A stretch of DNA of 64,000 bases, taken from UBA4615 sp046046245. GTDB taxonomy: Bacteria; Pseudomonadota; Gammaproteobacteria; Burkholderiales; Burkholderiaceae_E. Below, piece after piece: positions 1 to 6,756 of this stretch (its first letter is position 1; every line of letters starts with the position of its first letter). The notes under the pieces were generated by a model. The model worked only from the letters and a program-made list of their open reading frames with translations. It made no database searches and had not been told where the DNA came from. Location of the stretch: contig JBJOKE010000017.1 of assembly GCA_046046245.1 (NCBI GenBank), positions 1 to 64,000 of the forward strand, written 5' to 3'. Both the position numbers and the translations under genes were made by a program.

Positions 1-243
1 GAAGGGCGGCGGGCGACCGACCGCGCCCTGCGCCGACGGCCCGCGAGAGCCGGGGCCGGCGGCGCGCGCGTCGGCATGCATCGCGGCCGGCGGGAGGCCG
101 GACGACACGCTCGTCGCCCCCGGTCGCTGCGCGGCGCCGGTTCCGGGCGCCGCCCCCGCAGCGGGCGGCCTAGACGGCGGTGCGCCGCCGGCTGGAGGCC
201 TCGACGGCGGTGCGCCGCCTGCCGGCGGTCGCGGCGTGCTCAC
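1..243 (-). CDS. Partial open frame downstream of tolR, where tolA is expected; Pro/Gly/Ala-rich N-terminus
   Basis: This frame runs off the left edge. A GTG start overlaps the tolR stop codon (GTGA), and 81 codons follow without a stop. The visible peptide is rich in Pro, Gly, Ala and Arg and holds two copies of PPAGGAPPSR at residues 6-25. Position in a tolQ-tolR operon predicts TolA, the energy-transducing link between the inner-membrane TolQR motor and the outer membrane. However, TolA normally has a membrane anchor within the first 40 residues and none is visible here. An ATG at 77 opens a different frame (MPTRAPPAP...) that could be the true tolA start, which would leave 77-239 non-coding. 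The assignment rests on context only, and GC-rich DNA gives long open frames by chance. Confidence 0.35.
   Translation of the reverse strand, partial: MSTPRPPAGGAPPSRPPAGGAPPSRPPAAGAAPGTGAAQRPGATSVSSGLPPAAMHADARAAGPGSRGPSAQGAVGRPPPF
169..228 (-). repeat. Two tandem near-identical 30-bp units just after tolR
   Basis: On the minus strand two adjacent 30-base units each read CCGCCGGC(A/G)GGC-type sequence and translate, in the frame that overlaps tolR, as PPAGGAPPSR twice. A third, degenerate unit may follow. If translated this is a Pro-rich linker repeat; if not, it is an intergenic direct repeat before tolA. Confidence 0.6.
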
Positions 244-677
244 GGCTCCTTGCCCTTCACCATCAGCCCGACGCGGCCGGCACCTGCGGCGCGCACCTGG
301 TCCATCAGCTTCAGCACGTCGCCGTAGGGCACCTTCTGGTCCGCGGCGATCAGCACCGCGAGCTTGTCCGGCTCGCCGAAGCCCTTGAGCGTCGGCGCGA
401 TGTCGCGCTCGCCGATCGTGCGGTCGAACTGCTGCGGCATGTTGCGCGTGACCAGCCGGATCTCGCCGCCCGCGGCGAGCCGGATCTCCACCAGCGCGTC
501 GGGCGGCGTCGAGCTCTGCCCGACGCTGGGCACCTCGATCTGCCCGGGCGGCATCAGCGGCGCGGTGACCATGAAGATCACCAGCAGCACCAGCATCACG
601 TCGATGTACGGCACGACGTTGATCTCGGCGACGAAGCGGCGCCGGCCGCCGCGGCGGGACGAGGAGACGGAGGGCAT
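240..677 (-). CDS. tolR: TolR, biopolymer-transport protein of the Tol-Pal system
   Basis: TolR (145 aa) works with TolQ as the proton-driven inner-membrane motor of Tol-Pal, which maintains the outer membrane and constricts it at division. The sequence has a short basic cytoplasmic start, a single membrane segment at about residues 22-40 and a periplasmic ExbD/TolR domain. Asp26 in the segment YIDVML corresponds to the conserved proton-relay aspartate of the family. The length is normal. The gene follows tolQ after 16 bases and its TGA overlaps a GTG for the next open frame, so it lies in a ybgC-tolQ-tolR operon. Family assignment is secure; TolR rather than ExbD is chosen from the ybgC-tolQ context. 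Confidence 0.93.
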   Translation of the reverse strand: MPSVSSSRRGGRRRFVAEINVVPYIDVMLVLLVIFMVTAPLMPPGQIEVPSVGQSSTPPDALVEIRLAAGGEIRLVTRNMPQQFDRTIGERDIAPTLKGFGEPDKLAVLIAADQKVPYGDVLKLMDQVRAAGAGRVGLMVKGKEP

Positions 678-693
678 CGCGGTCTCCCGGGCC

Positions 694-1365
694 TCAGCGC
701 ACCTGGCGCTGCAGGATGTTCGAGAACTCCTCGACGAAGGTGTCGAAGCGGTTCGACAGCCGCTCCACGTCGTAGGCGAAGCGGTTGTAGGCGACGAAGG
801 CCGGGATCGCGGCGAACAGGCCGATCGCGGTGGCGACCAGCGCCTCGGCGATGCCGGGTGCCACCGCCGCGAGCGTCGCCTGCTTGACGTTCGCCAGGCC
901 GCGGAACGAGTTCATGATTCCCCAGACCGTGCCGAACAGGCCGATGTAGGGGCTGACCGAGCCGGCCGAGGCCAGGAACGCGAGGCTCGACTCGAGCGCG
1001 TCCATCTCCCGCTGGTAGGACGCGCGCATCGCCCGGCGCGCGGACTCGAGCATCGCGTTCGGATCGCCGGGCTTCTGCTGGCGGCTCTTCAGGAATTCGC
1101 GCATGCCCGACTCGAAGATCCGGGCGAGCGGGCCGTGGTCGCCGGGCTGCTCGCTGGTGCGCGCATAGAGCGCGTTCAGGTCGGCGCCGCGCCAGAAGTC
1201 GGACTCGAAGCGGTCCGTGGCCTCGCGCGCGGCACGCACCTGGAACCACTTCCGGAAGATCACGGTCCAGGAGGCGATCGAGATCGCGAGCAGGCCGGCC
1301 ATCACGCCCTGCACCAGGATGCTGGCGTTGGTCACCAGCGAGAGGATCGACATGTCGTTGTTCAT
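694..1365 (-). CDS. tolQ: TolQ, proton-channel subunit of the Tol-Pal system
   Basis: TolQ (223 aa) forms the pentameric inner-membrane channel that, with TolR, converts proton flow into movement of TolA. Three membrane segments can be seen: residues about 17-38, and a pair between about 135 and 195 containing the conserved VSPYIGLFGTVWGIM and AEALVATAIGLFAAIPA regions typical of TolQ/ExbB/MotA. The start ATG overlaps the ybgC stop (ATGA), indicating translational coupling. Length and motif order match the family. Confidence 0.95.
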   Translation of the reverse strand: MNNDMSILSLVTNASILVQGVMAGLLAISIASWTVIFRKWFQVRAAREATDRFESDFWRGADLNALYARTSEQPGDHGPLARIFESGMREFLKSRQQKPGDPNAMLESARRAMRASYQREMDALESSLAFLASAGSVSPYIGLFGTVWGIMNSFRGLANVKQATLAAVAPGIAEALVATAIGLFAAIPAFVAYNRFAYDVERLSNRFDTFVEEFSNILQRQVR

Positions 1366-1778
1366 GGGGCTCCCAGCGTGTCGAGCAGCCGCTTCGGCAG
1401 CGGCGCGGGGCGGCCGCTCGCGCGATCCATCACCGCCACGCGCACGATCGCCTCGGCGAGCGGTCCGCCGTCGTCGTCGACCCGGCGCGTGCGCTGGGCG
1501 AGCCGCAGCGACGCGCGCCGCGCCTCGACGATCTCGAGGTCGACGTCGAGCAGGTCGTCCAGCCGTGCGGGCCGCCGGTACCGGATGTCGATCTCGCTGA
1601 CGACGAACTGCAGGCCCTGCATGGCCATCGCGTCGTGGCGCTCGCCGAGCGTACGCAGCCAGTCGCTGCGGGCGCGCTCCATCCAGCGCAGGTACGTCGC
1701 GTGGTAGACGATGCCGCCGGCGTCGGTGTCCTCGTAGTAGACGCGCACGCGCAGGCTGAAGCGGCGGACCTCGGTCAT
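1362..1778 (-). CDS. ybgC: YbgC, tol-pal-associated acyl-CoA thioesterase
   Basis: This 138-aa hotdog-fold protein is the acyl-CoA thioesterase that commonly opens tol-pal operons. The signature YYEDTDAGGIVYHATY near the N-terminus contains the catalytic aspartate (about residue 17), followed by the basic helix MERARSDWL. The start is the ATG at 1778, just behind a strong -10 element at 1786-1791. A longer reading frame exists upstream but overlaps the rhomboid gene and lacks homology. The stop overlaps the tolQ ATG. Substrates in the family are short- or medium-chain acyl-CoAs; its exact role in Tol function is not settled. Confidence 0.92.
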   Translation of the reverse strand: MTEVRRFSLRVRVYYEDTDAGGIVYHATYLRWMERARSDWLRTLGERHDAMAMQGLQFVVSEIDIRYRRPARLDDLLDVDLEIVEARRASLRLAQRTRRVDDDGGPLAEAIVRVAVMDRASGRPAPLPKRLLDTLGAP

Positions 1779-1785
1779 CGGTCCG

Positions 1786-1791
1786 ATTCTA
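1786..1791 (-). promoter_or_regulatory. Extended -10 element TGGTAGAAT for ybgC-tolQR
   Basis: The minus strand reads TGG-TAGAAT, an extended -10, ending 7 bases before the ybgC ATG. Predicted transcription start is about 1779-1780, leaving a leader of at most 2 nt. No good -35 is seen. The tract GCTTGGTA is shared with the promoter at 31494-31499. Confidence 0.55.
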
Positions 1792-1813
1792 CCAAGCGCG
1801 GCGCGGCCGCCCG

Positions 1814-2551
1814 TCAGCGCACCGGTGCGGGCAGCACCGACCACGCGCCCCAGAGCACGAGGGCCGCGAGCGCGATCGCCGCGGCCGCGCGCGGCGGCGC
1901 CTGGCGCCGGAACTCGTCCGCGTCGAACTTCTCGGACAGCACCATGCCCATCAGGAAGCCGCCGGCCAGGCCTCCGAGGTGTGCGGCGTTGTCGATGAAG
2001 CCGGCGGTGAAGCCCATGAACAGCGAGAAGCCGACGAAGCCCAGCATCGACGAGCGCATCGAGGCGACCAGCCCCGGCGGCAGCTTGTTGGCCTTGGTCG
2101 AGATCGCCGCGAGCAGGCAGCCCACCACGCCGAAGATCGCGCCCGACGCCCCGATCGACACGCCGGTGCGCGCGGAGAAGAAGAGGCTCGCCATCGAGCC
2201 CGCCAGTCCGGCGACCAGGTAGATCAGCAGCAGCTGCCAGTTGCCGTAGAAGCGCTCCGCGAGCCGCCCGGTGTCCCGCAGCGCCCACATGTTGAAGCCG
2301 AGGTGCAGCACCCCGCCGTGCAGGAAGGTTGCCGACAGCAGGCGCCACGGCTGCTCGAGGGTCAGCGGCAGGTAGTTGCCGCCCCACATCGCGAGCTCGA
2401 CCGCGCTCGGCGTGATCGGCGACAGGCCGGTGGCGACGTTGAGCAGCCAGACCGCGACGTTCAGCACGATCAGCGTGGGCGTGACCCAGGTCCGCGGCGT
2501 GGCCTCGTGCAGGCGCCAGATGAACTCGTCGTGATCGACCGGCGCGCTCAT
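1814..2551 (-). CDS. Rhomboid-family intramembrane serine protease
   Basis: This 245-aa multi-pass membrane protein belongs to the rhomboid family, which cleaves substrates within the membrane. The catalytic pair is visible: Ser136 in the motif SIGASGAIFG and His191 in NAAHLGG. The conserved FLHGGVLHLGFNMWAL segment on the second helix is also present. About seven hydrophobic segments span residues 25-245. The start is the ATG at 2551, which overlaps the ruvB stop (ATGA); an in-frame extension upstream would run inside ruvB. It sits between ruvB and ybgC-tolQR, a spot where many relatives have no gene. The substrate is unknown. Confidence 0.9.
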   Translation of the reverse strand: MSAPVDHDEFIWRLHEATPRTWVTPTLIVLNVAVWLLNVATGLSPITPSAVELAMWGGNYLPLTLEQPWRLLSATFLHGGVLHLGFNMWALRDTGRLAERFYGNWQLLLIYLVAGLAGSMASLFFSARTGVSIGASGAIFGVVGCLLAAISTKANKLPPGLVASMRSSMLGFVGFSLFMGFTAGFIDNAAHLGGLAGGFLMGMVLSEKFDADEFRRQAPPRAAAAIALAALVLWGAWSVLPAPVR

Positions 2552-3606
2552 CTCGTCCCCGCGCCGCCGGCGTCGTCGAACAGGTCGCCGGCCGCGCCGC
2601 GACCCGGCTGCGCGAGACCGAAGTGCCGCCATGCGCTCGCGGTGGCGATGCGGCCCCGCGGCGTGCGCTGCAGGTAACCCTGCTGGATCAGGTAGGGCTC
2701 GAGCACGTCCTCGATGGTGTCGGCCGCCTCGCCGATCGCGGCGGCGACGTTGTCCAGGCCCACCGGCCCACCCGAGAACTTCTCGAGCACCGCGAGCAGC
2801 AGCTTGCGGTCCATCGTGTCCAGGCCGACGCGGTCGACGTCGAGCATCGTCAGCGCCTTGTCCGCGATCACGGCGTCGACGTGGCCCGTGCCCTTGACCT
2901 CGGCGTAGTCGCGCACGCGGCGCAGCAGGCGGTTCGCGATCCGCGGCGTGCCGCGCGAGCGCTTCGCGATCTCGCGCGCGCCGCCCTCGTCGACCGGCGC
3001 CTGCAGCAGCGCGGCCGATCGGGTCACGATCCTCGTCAGGTCGTCGACGTCGTAGAACTCGAGCCGCGCGACGATGCCGAACCGGTCGCGCAGCGGATTG
3101 GTCAGCATGCCGGCGCGCGTGGTCGCGCCCACCAGCGTGAAGGGCTGCAGGTCGAGCTTGATCGAGCGCGCGGCCGGGCCCTCGCCGATCATGATGTCGA
3201 TCTGGAAGTCCTCGAGGGCCGGGTAGAGGATCTCCTCGACGACCGGGCTCAGCCGGTGGATCTCGTCGATGAAGAGGACGTCGTTCTTCTCGAGGTTGGT
3301 GAGCAGCGCGGCGAGGTCGCCCGGGCGTTCGAGCACGGGGCCCGAGGTCTGGCGCAGGTTCACGCCCATCTCGGCCGCGACGATGTGCGCCAGCGTGGTC
3401 TTGCCGAGGCCCGGCGGCCCGAACAGCAGCACGTGGTCGAGCGCCTCCCGGCGCTTCCTCGCGGCCGCCACGAAGATGTCGAGCTGTTCCCGGATCCGTG
3501 GCTGGCCGACGTAGTCGGCGAGGGATTTCGGCCGCAGCGCGCGCTCGACCGCCTCCTCGGCCGGCGAGGCCGGCGACGGCGCGATCAGGCGGTCGTGTTC
3601 GATCAT
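2548..3606 (-). CDS. ruvB: RuvB, Holliday junction branch-migration helicase
   Basis: RuvB (352 aa) is the AAA+ ATPase ring that, with RuvA, drives branch migration of Holliday junctions during recombinational repair. The Walker A motif FGPPGLGKTTLA, Walker B with LFIDEIHRL, the sensor GATTRAG and a C-terminal winged-helix domain (from about residue 270) are all visible. The MIEHDRLI start is typical of betaproteobacterial RuvB. Here ruvB is separated from ruvC-ruvA by a 3-kb unrelated cassette and has its own -10 element (3613-3618) directly at the start codon. Confidence 0.97.
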   Translation of the reverse strand: MIEHDRLIAPSPASPAEEAVERALRPKSLADYVGQPRIREQLDIFVAAARKRREALDHVLLFGPPGLGKTTLAHIVAAEMGVNLRQTSGPVLERPGDLAALLTNLEKNDVLFIDEIHRLSPVVEEILYPALEDFQIDIMIGEGPAARSIKLDLQPFTLVGATTRAGMLTNPLRDRFGIVARLEFYDVDDLTRIVTRSAALLQAPVDEGGAREIAKRSRGTPRIANRLLRRVRDYAEVKGTGHVDAVIADKALTMLDVDRVGLDTMDRKLLLAVLEKFSGGPVGLDNVAAAIGEAADTIEDVLEPYLIQQGYLQRTPRGRIATASAWRHFGLAQPGRGAAGDLFDDAGGAGTR

Positions 3607-3612
3607 CCGGTC

Positions 3613-3618
3613 ATTCTA
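3613..3618 (-). promoter_or_regulatory. -10 element TAGAAT directly upstream of ruvB
   Basis: TAGAAT on the minus strand ends 6 bases before the ruvB ATG (3606), so the predicted transcript begins at or next to the A of the start codon. No Shine-Dalgarno sequence could lie on such an mRNA. No clear -35 is visible. Confidence 0.5.
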
Positions 3619-3633
3619 TCGGAGCGGCGCGGC

Positions 3634-3658
3634 CGGCCTCTTCGCGTGCGCGAGGCCG
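3634..3658 (-). terminator. Hairpin downstream of apbE
   Basis: CGGCCTC (3634-3640) pairs with GAGGCCG (3652-3658) around an 11-base loop. It lies just after the apbE stop and before ruvB, where the cassette transcript would be expected to end. There is no T tract, as for other hairpins in this window. Confidence 0.4.
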
Positions 3659-3673
3659 CCCGGGCCGCGCGCC

Positions 3674-4582
3674 TCAGGCCGCCGCGGTCGCGCCGTCGGA
3701 CGCGAGGACCGCGCCGTCCGGCCCGACCGCGAGCCACGGCAGCCCGGTGCGCCCGAGGTAGGCCGGTGCGTCGGCCTCGAGCAGCATCGCGATCGTCGTG
3801 TAGCCGCCGGCTGCCACCGCGACCGGCGCGACCACCGTGACCGAGCGCCAGTGCTGCACCGACCGGCCGGTCCGCGGGTCGAGGACGTGGCAGTGGCGGA
3901 CGCCGTCGACCTCGAAGAAGCGCTCGTAGTCGCCGCTGGTGCAGACCGCGCCGTCGCGGAGCTCGAAGCGCGCGACGGTCCCGGCCGGGTCGCGCGGGTC
4001 GCGCACGCCGATCGACCACGGCGCGCCGTCGGGCCGCGGGCCCACCGCGCGCAGGTCGCCGCCGAGGTCCACGAAGCCGTGGCGTGCGCCCGCGGCCGCG
4101 AGCGCGGCGGCCGCGCGGTCGGCTGCGTATTCCTTGCCGAAGCCGCCGAAGTCGAGCTCCATGCCCGCGCGCGGCAGCCGCACGCCCTGCGCGTCGAGCT
4201 CGACACCCGCCCAGCCGATCAGCGGCCGCAGGGCCTCGATCGCGGCGTCGTCGGGGACGATGCCGCGGCGGAAGTCCCAGGCCCGGCGCAGCACGCCCGA
4301 GGTCGCGTCGAAGCGGCCGCCGCTGTCGGTCCACAGCGCATGGGCATAGCCGAGCAGTGCGCGCGTCTCGTCGTCGACGGGCACGGGCGCGCAGCCGGCC
4401 GCGCGGTTGATCGCGGCGATCACGCTGTCGTCGCGGTAGCGCGAGTACTTCGCCTCGATCCGCCGCACCTCGTCGATCGCGGCCTGCGCCCAGCCGCGCG
4501 CGCGCGCCTCGTCGGGCGCGCAGAGGCGGACCTCGCAGCGGCTGCCCATCGCGTCGAATCCGATGCCGAAGGCGTCGTGCAT
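3674..4582 (-). CDS. apbE: ApbE-like FAD:protein FMN transferase
   Basis: ApbE enzymes attach FMN from FAD to a Ser or Thr of periplasmic electron-transfer proteins. The 302-aa product has the family hallmarks: an N-terminal GSRCEVRL strand, the FAD/Mg segment DFGGFGKEYAADRAA in the middle, CTSGDYERFFEVDG, and HVLDPRTG near residue 240. No clear signal peptide or lipobox precedes the domain from the ATG at 4582, unlike many exported ApbE proteins; the DUF3570 stop (4600) limits upstream extension. It is the last gene of a cassette with a TlpA-like thioredoxin, a DUF4266 lipoprotein and a DUF3570 barrel. Its likely substrate is another product of this cassette; no NqrC, RnfG or FMN-binding-domain gene is in the window. 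Confidence 0.9.
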   Translation of the reverse strand: MHDAFGIGFDAMGSRCEVRLCAPDEARARGWAQAAIDEVRRIEAKYSRYRDDSVIAAINRAAGCAPVPVDDETRALLGYAHALWTDSGGRFDATSGVLRRAWDFRRGIVPDDAAIEALRPLIGWAGVELDAQGVRLPRAGMELDFGGFGKEYAADRAAAALAAAGARHGFVDLGGDLRAVGPRPDGAPWSIGVRDPRDPAGTVARFELRDGAVCTSGDYERFFEVDGVRHCHVLDPRTGRSVQHWRSVTVVAPVAVAAGGYTTIAMLLEADAPAYLGRTGLPWLAVGPDGAVLASDGATAAA

Positions 4583-4599
4583 CGGCCGATGCTCGTGGC

Positions 4600-5745
4600 T
4601 CAGAAGAGGTGCGTCAACCCGACCTGCAGGATCGTCGCGCGCAGCGGCGCGAGGCCCGCCGTGCCCGGGCCGCCGAGCCGCCACGCGCCGCGCTGCTCGT
4701 AGTGCTCGAGCTTCACGTCGACGAGGTTCGAGCGGTCGATCGCCTTCTGCACGCGCAGCCCGATCGAGCCCGCACCGAACGCCGACAGCCGCGCGTCGGG
4801 CGATCGCAGGCCGCCGGGGTCGGCGAGGTAGCCGGGCGGGAAGGGCTCGCCCAGCACCGGGTCGTAGACCGGGCCGTAGAAGAAGCCGGCCGCGCCCTGC
4901 GTGTAGTAGCGCAGCGAGGGCGTGAGCGTCCAGCCGCCCGCGAGCGGCTGCACCCATTCGCCGGTCAGCGTCTGCGAGCGCACGTCCCAGCTGTCGGCGT
5001 ACGCGCGCCAGCCGAGCCGCAGCGTCGCGCCCAGCGACTCGAGGTGATGGTTCCAGCGGATCTGCAGCGCGGTCTGCGTGCGTTCCCTCGGCCGGCGGTC
5101 CAGCGACTTGTACGGGTCCGAGTAGTAGCCCTCGCCGCGTGCATGGGTCAGGGTCACCTGGATCACGTCGACCGGCGTCAGCACCTGGGTGACGCCCAGC
5201 AGCAGGTCGCTCGTGCGACGGCGCTCGTCGACGACGACGCGGTTGACCGGATCGATCCGGTCCTCGGACCGGCCGATGCCGAAGGCCCAGGTACGGTTCG
5301 CGTCGTCGCTGGTCAGCGTGCCGCGCAACGACAGCGCCCGCGACCGGTAGTCGTGTTCGCTCGAGCCTGCCGCGCCGACGCCGATCGATGCACGGTCCCA
5401 GAACCGCGTCACGCGAAGCTCGCCGTAGCGGCGCTCGTCGCTCATCCGCGAGGCGCTCGACACCGACGTGTGCCAGCGCGGCGATGCACCCGAGACCGAG
5501 TCGAGGCCGGCGGTGCCCTCGACGCTCCAGCGTCCGCCCACGGGCAGCTTCAGGCCCACGGTCGGCGAGTCCACGCGGATCCGCTTCAGGCCGGGCTGCG
5601 AATCCTGGTAGTGCATCCAGCGCACGTCGAGCTGCGCGCGTTCCGGCGGGGCCTGCGCGGCGGCCTGCGGCGCGATGCCCGGCAGCGCGAGCGCGGCCGC
5701 GAGCAGCGCGGGCGCCGCGGACCGGGCGGGGCGGGTATCGTCCAC
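4600..5745 (-). CDS. DUF3570 outer-membrane beta-barrel protein
   Basis: The 381-aa product has a signal peptide (about residues 1-31, ending APQAAAQA) and then a succession of alternating hydrophobic/polar strands rich in aromatic residues. It finishes with VGLTHLF, the terminal Phe being typical of outer-membrane barrels. The family is DUF3570, function unknown. At residues 82-88 the sequence reads DSVSGAS, which fits the Dxx(S/T)GA(S/T) pattern recognised by ApbE flavin transferases; apbE is the next gene. Whether Ser88 carries FMN is an inference. It lies between the DUF4266 gene (8 bases) and apbE (17 bases), so co-translation is likely. Confidence 0.82.
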   Translation of the reverse strand: MDDTRPARSAAPALLAAALALPGIAPQAAAQAPPERAQLDVRWMHYQDSQPGLKRIRVDSPTVGLKLPVGGRWSVEGTAGLDSVSGASPRWHTSVSSASRMSDERRYGELRVTRFWDRASIGVGAAGSSEHDYRSRALSLRGTLTSDDANRTWAFGIGRSEDRIDPVNRVVVDERRRTSDLLLGVTQVLTPVDVIQVTLTHARGEGYYSDPYKSLDRRPRERTQTALQIRWNHHLESLGATLRLGWRAYADSWDVRSQTLTGEWVQPLAGGWTLTPSLRYYTQGAAGFFYGPVYDPVLGEPFPPGYLADPGGLRSPDARLSAFGAGSIGLRVQKAIDRSNLVDVKLEHYEQRGAWRLGGPGTAGLAPLRATILQVGLTHLF

Positions 5746-5752
5746 CGGGCGC

Positions 5753-5968
5753 TCAGTTGCAGCCGCAGCCGCCGCCGCCGATGCCGGAGCCGCCCGACGA
5801 GGCTTCCCTGCTCGTGTGCACCTGGTCGGCGAAGCGGCTCTCCGGCGTCGCCTCGAAGCCCATCTCGGGCCGCGCGAGCTCGCCCTTGCGCCAGGGCTCG
5901 ACGGGACCGAGACCGGCGCAGCCGGCCAGCAGCGCGGCGAGCCCCGCGAGCAGCAGCGTGCGCGTCAC
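5753..5968 (-). CDS. DUF4266 small lipoprotein with C-terminal CGCN tail
   Basis: A 71-aa lipoprotein: signal peptide with lipobox LLAGC (Cys17), then the family segment EPWRKGELARPEMGF and a Gly-rich tail ending GGGGCGCN. The GTG start at 5968 overlaps the stop of the thioredoxin gene (GTGA). An open frame continues far upstream but only this portion makes a lipoprotein. DUF4266 proteins are consistently small, and the paired cysteines at the extreme C-terminus suggest a redox-active or metal-binding site, possibly acted on by the neighbouring thioredoxin. Function is unknown. Confidence 0.82.
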   Translation of the reverse strand: MTRTLLLAGLAALLAGCAGLGPVEPWRKGELARPEMGFEATPESRFADQVHTSREASSGGSGIGGGGCGCN

Positions 5969-6546
5969 GCCGACCCCGGCAGCGCGCCGCGCTCGTGCAG
6001 CGCGCGGCGCAGCGTGGCTTCGAGCACCTCCCGGTCCTCGTCGCGGAAGCCGGCGTGGACCGAGACCACGCGACCGTCGCCGCCGATCAGCACCGCGGTG
6101 GGCATGGTGCGTACGCCGAAGCGACGGGCCGACTCGCCCGACGCGTCGTAGGCGACCGTGAAGCCGACCGGATGCTCGGCGAGGAAGCGGCGTGCGGGCT
6201 CGGGCCTCGCGTCGAGGTTGAGCGCGACGACGTCCAGGCCGTGCGCGGCATACCGGGCGTGCATCGCCTGCATCCAGGGGAACGAGCGTCGGCAGGGTGC
6301 ACACCAGGAGGCCCAGAAGTCCAGCCACACCACGCGGCCGCGGCGCGCCGCGAGGCTCGAGTCGCCGGCGTCGGTGCGCAGCGCCAGCTCGGGCACGGGC
6401 GAGCCCGAGGGCAGCGCGTCGGCGAGCATCGGCCGCAGCGCGAGGCCGGCGACGGTCAGCGCACCGATCCGCAACAGCCAGTGGCGGCGCTCGCCGGGCG
6501 GCGTGGCGTGTTCGGGCAGGCGGGGCGGAGGCAGCGGACGGGGCAT
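5965..6546 (-). CDS. TlpA-like exported thioredoxin-fold protein
   Basis: This 193-aa protein has a hydrophobic stretch at about residues 23-42 that should act as signal or membrane anchor, followed by a TlpA/ResA-type thioredoxin domain. The active-site motif WCAPC is at residues 81-85 and the cis-proline loop RTMPTAV is present. Such proteins reduce disulfides in the periplasm. It opens the cassette with DUF4266, DUF3570 and ApbE, and its stop overlaps the start of the DUF4266 gene. The Cys-rich tail of the DUF4266 lipoprotein is an obvious candidate partner, which is inference. Confidence 0.88.
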   Translation of the reverse strand: MPRPLPPPRLPEHATPPGERRHWLLRIGALTVAGLALRPMLADALPSGSPVPELALRTDAGDSSLAARRGRVVWLDFWASWCAPCRRSFPWMQAMHARYAAHGLDVVALNLDARPEPARRFLAEHPVGFTVAYDASGESARRFGVRTMPTAVLIGGDGRVVSVHAGFRDEDREVLEATLRRALHERGALPGSA

Positions 6547-6723
6547 GGTCGGACCGTACGGCGGGGCGGGTTCGGCGCGGACGGATCCGCCCGATCCCGA
6601 CGATGGTCGGACGCGGCGCGCACGGGTCGCGCCGGCAGGCCGACGGACGGTCGCCGGACACGGACGGGCGTGTTCCGGGGTGGGCGCAACGGGGTCGGCG
6701 CCGACCCGCAGGCGTGGCGCCTC

Positions 6724-6743
6724 GGGCCGACGGCCGTCGGCCC
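6724..6743. terminator. Perfect 20-bp palindrome after ruvA
   Basis: GGGCCGACGG followed by its exact complement begins 13 bases beyond the ruvA stop. As RNA it would form an 8-bp stem with a GGCC loop, a plausible end of the ruvC-ruvA transcript before the thioredoxin cassette. No T tract follows. The rest of 6547-6756 holds no other feature that I can identify. Confidence 0.45.
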
Positions 6744-6756
6744 TCGGGGACGCGTG

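Noticed and set aside
5481..5503. Treating DSVSGAS as proof of flavinylation
   Set aside because: Short motif matches arise by chance; it is reported only as a testable hypothesis supported by the adjacent apbE gene.
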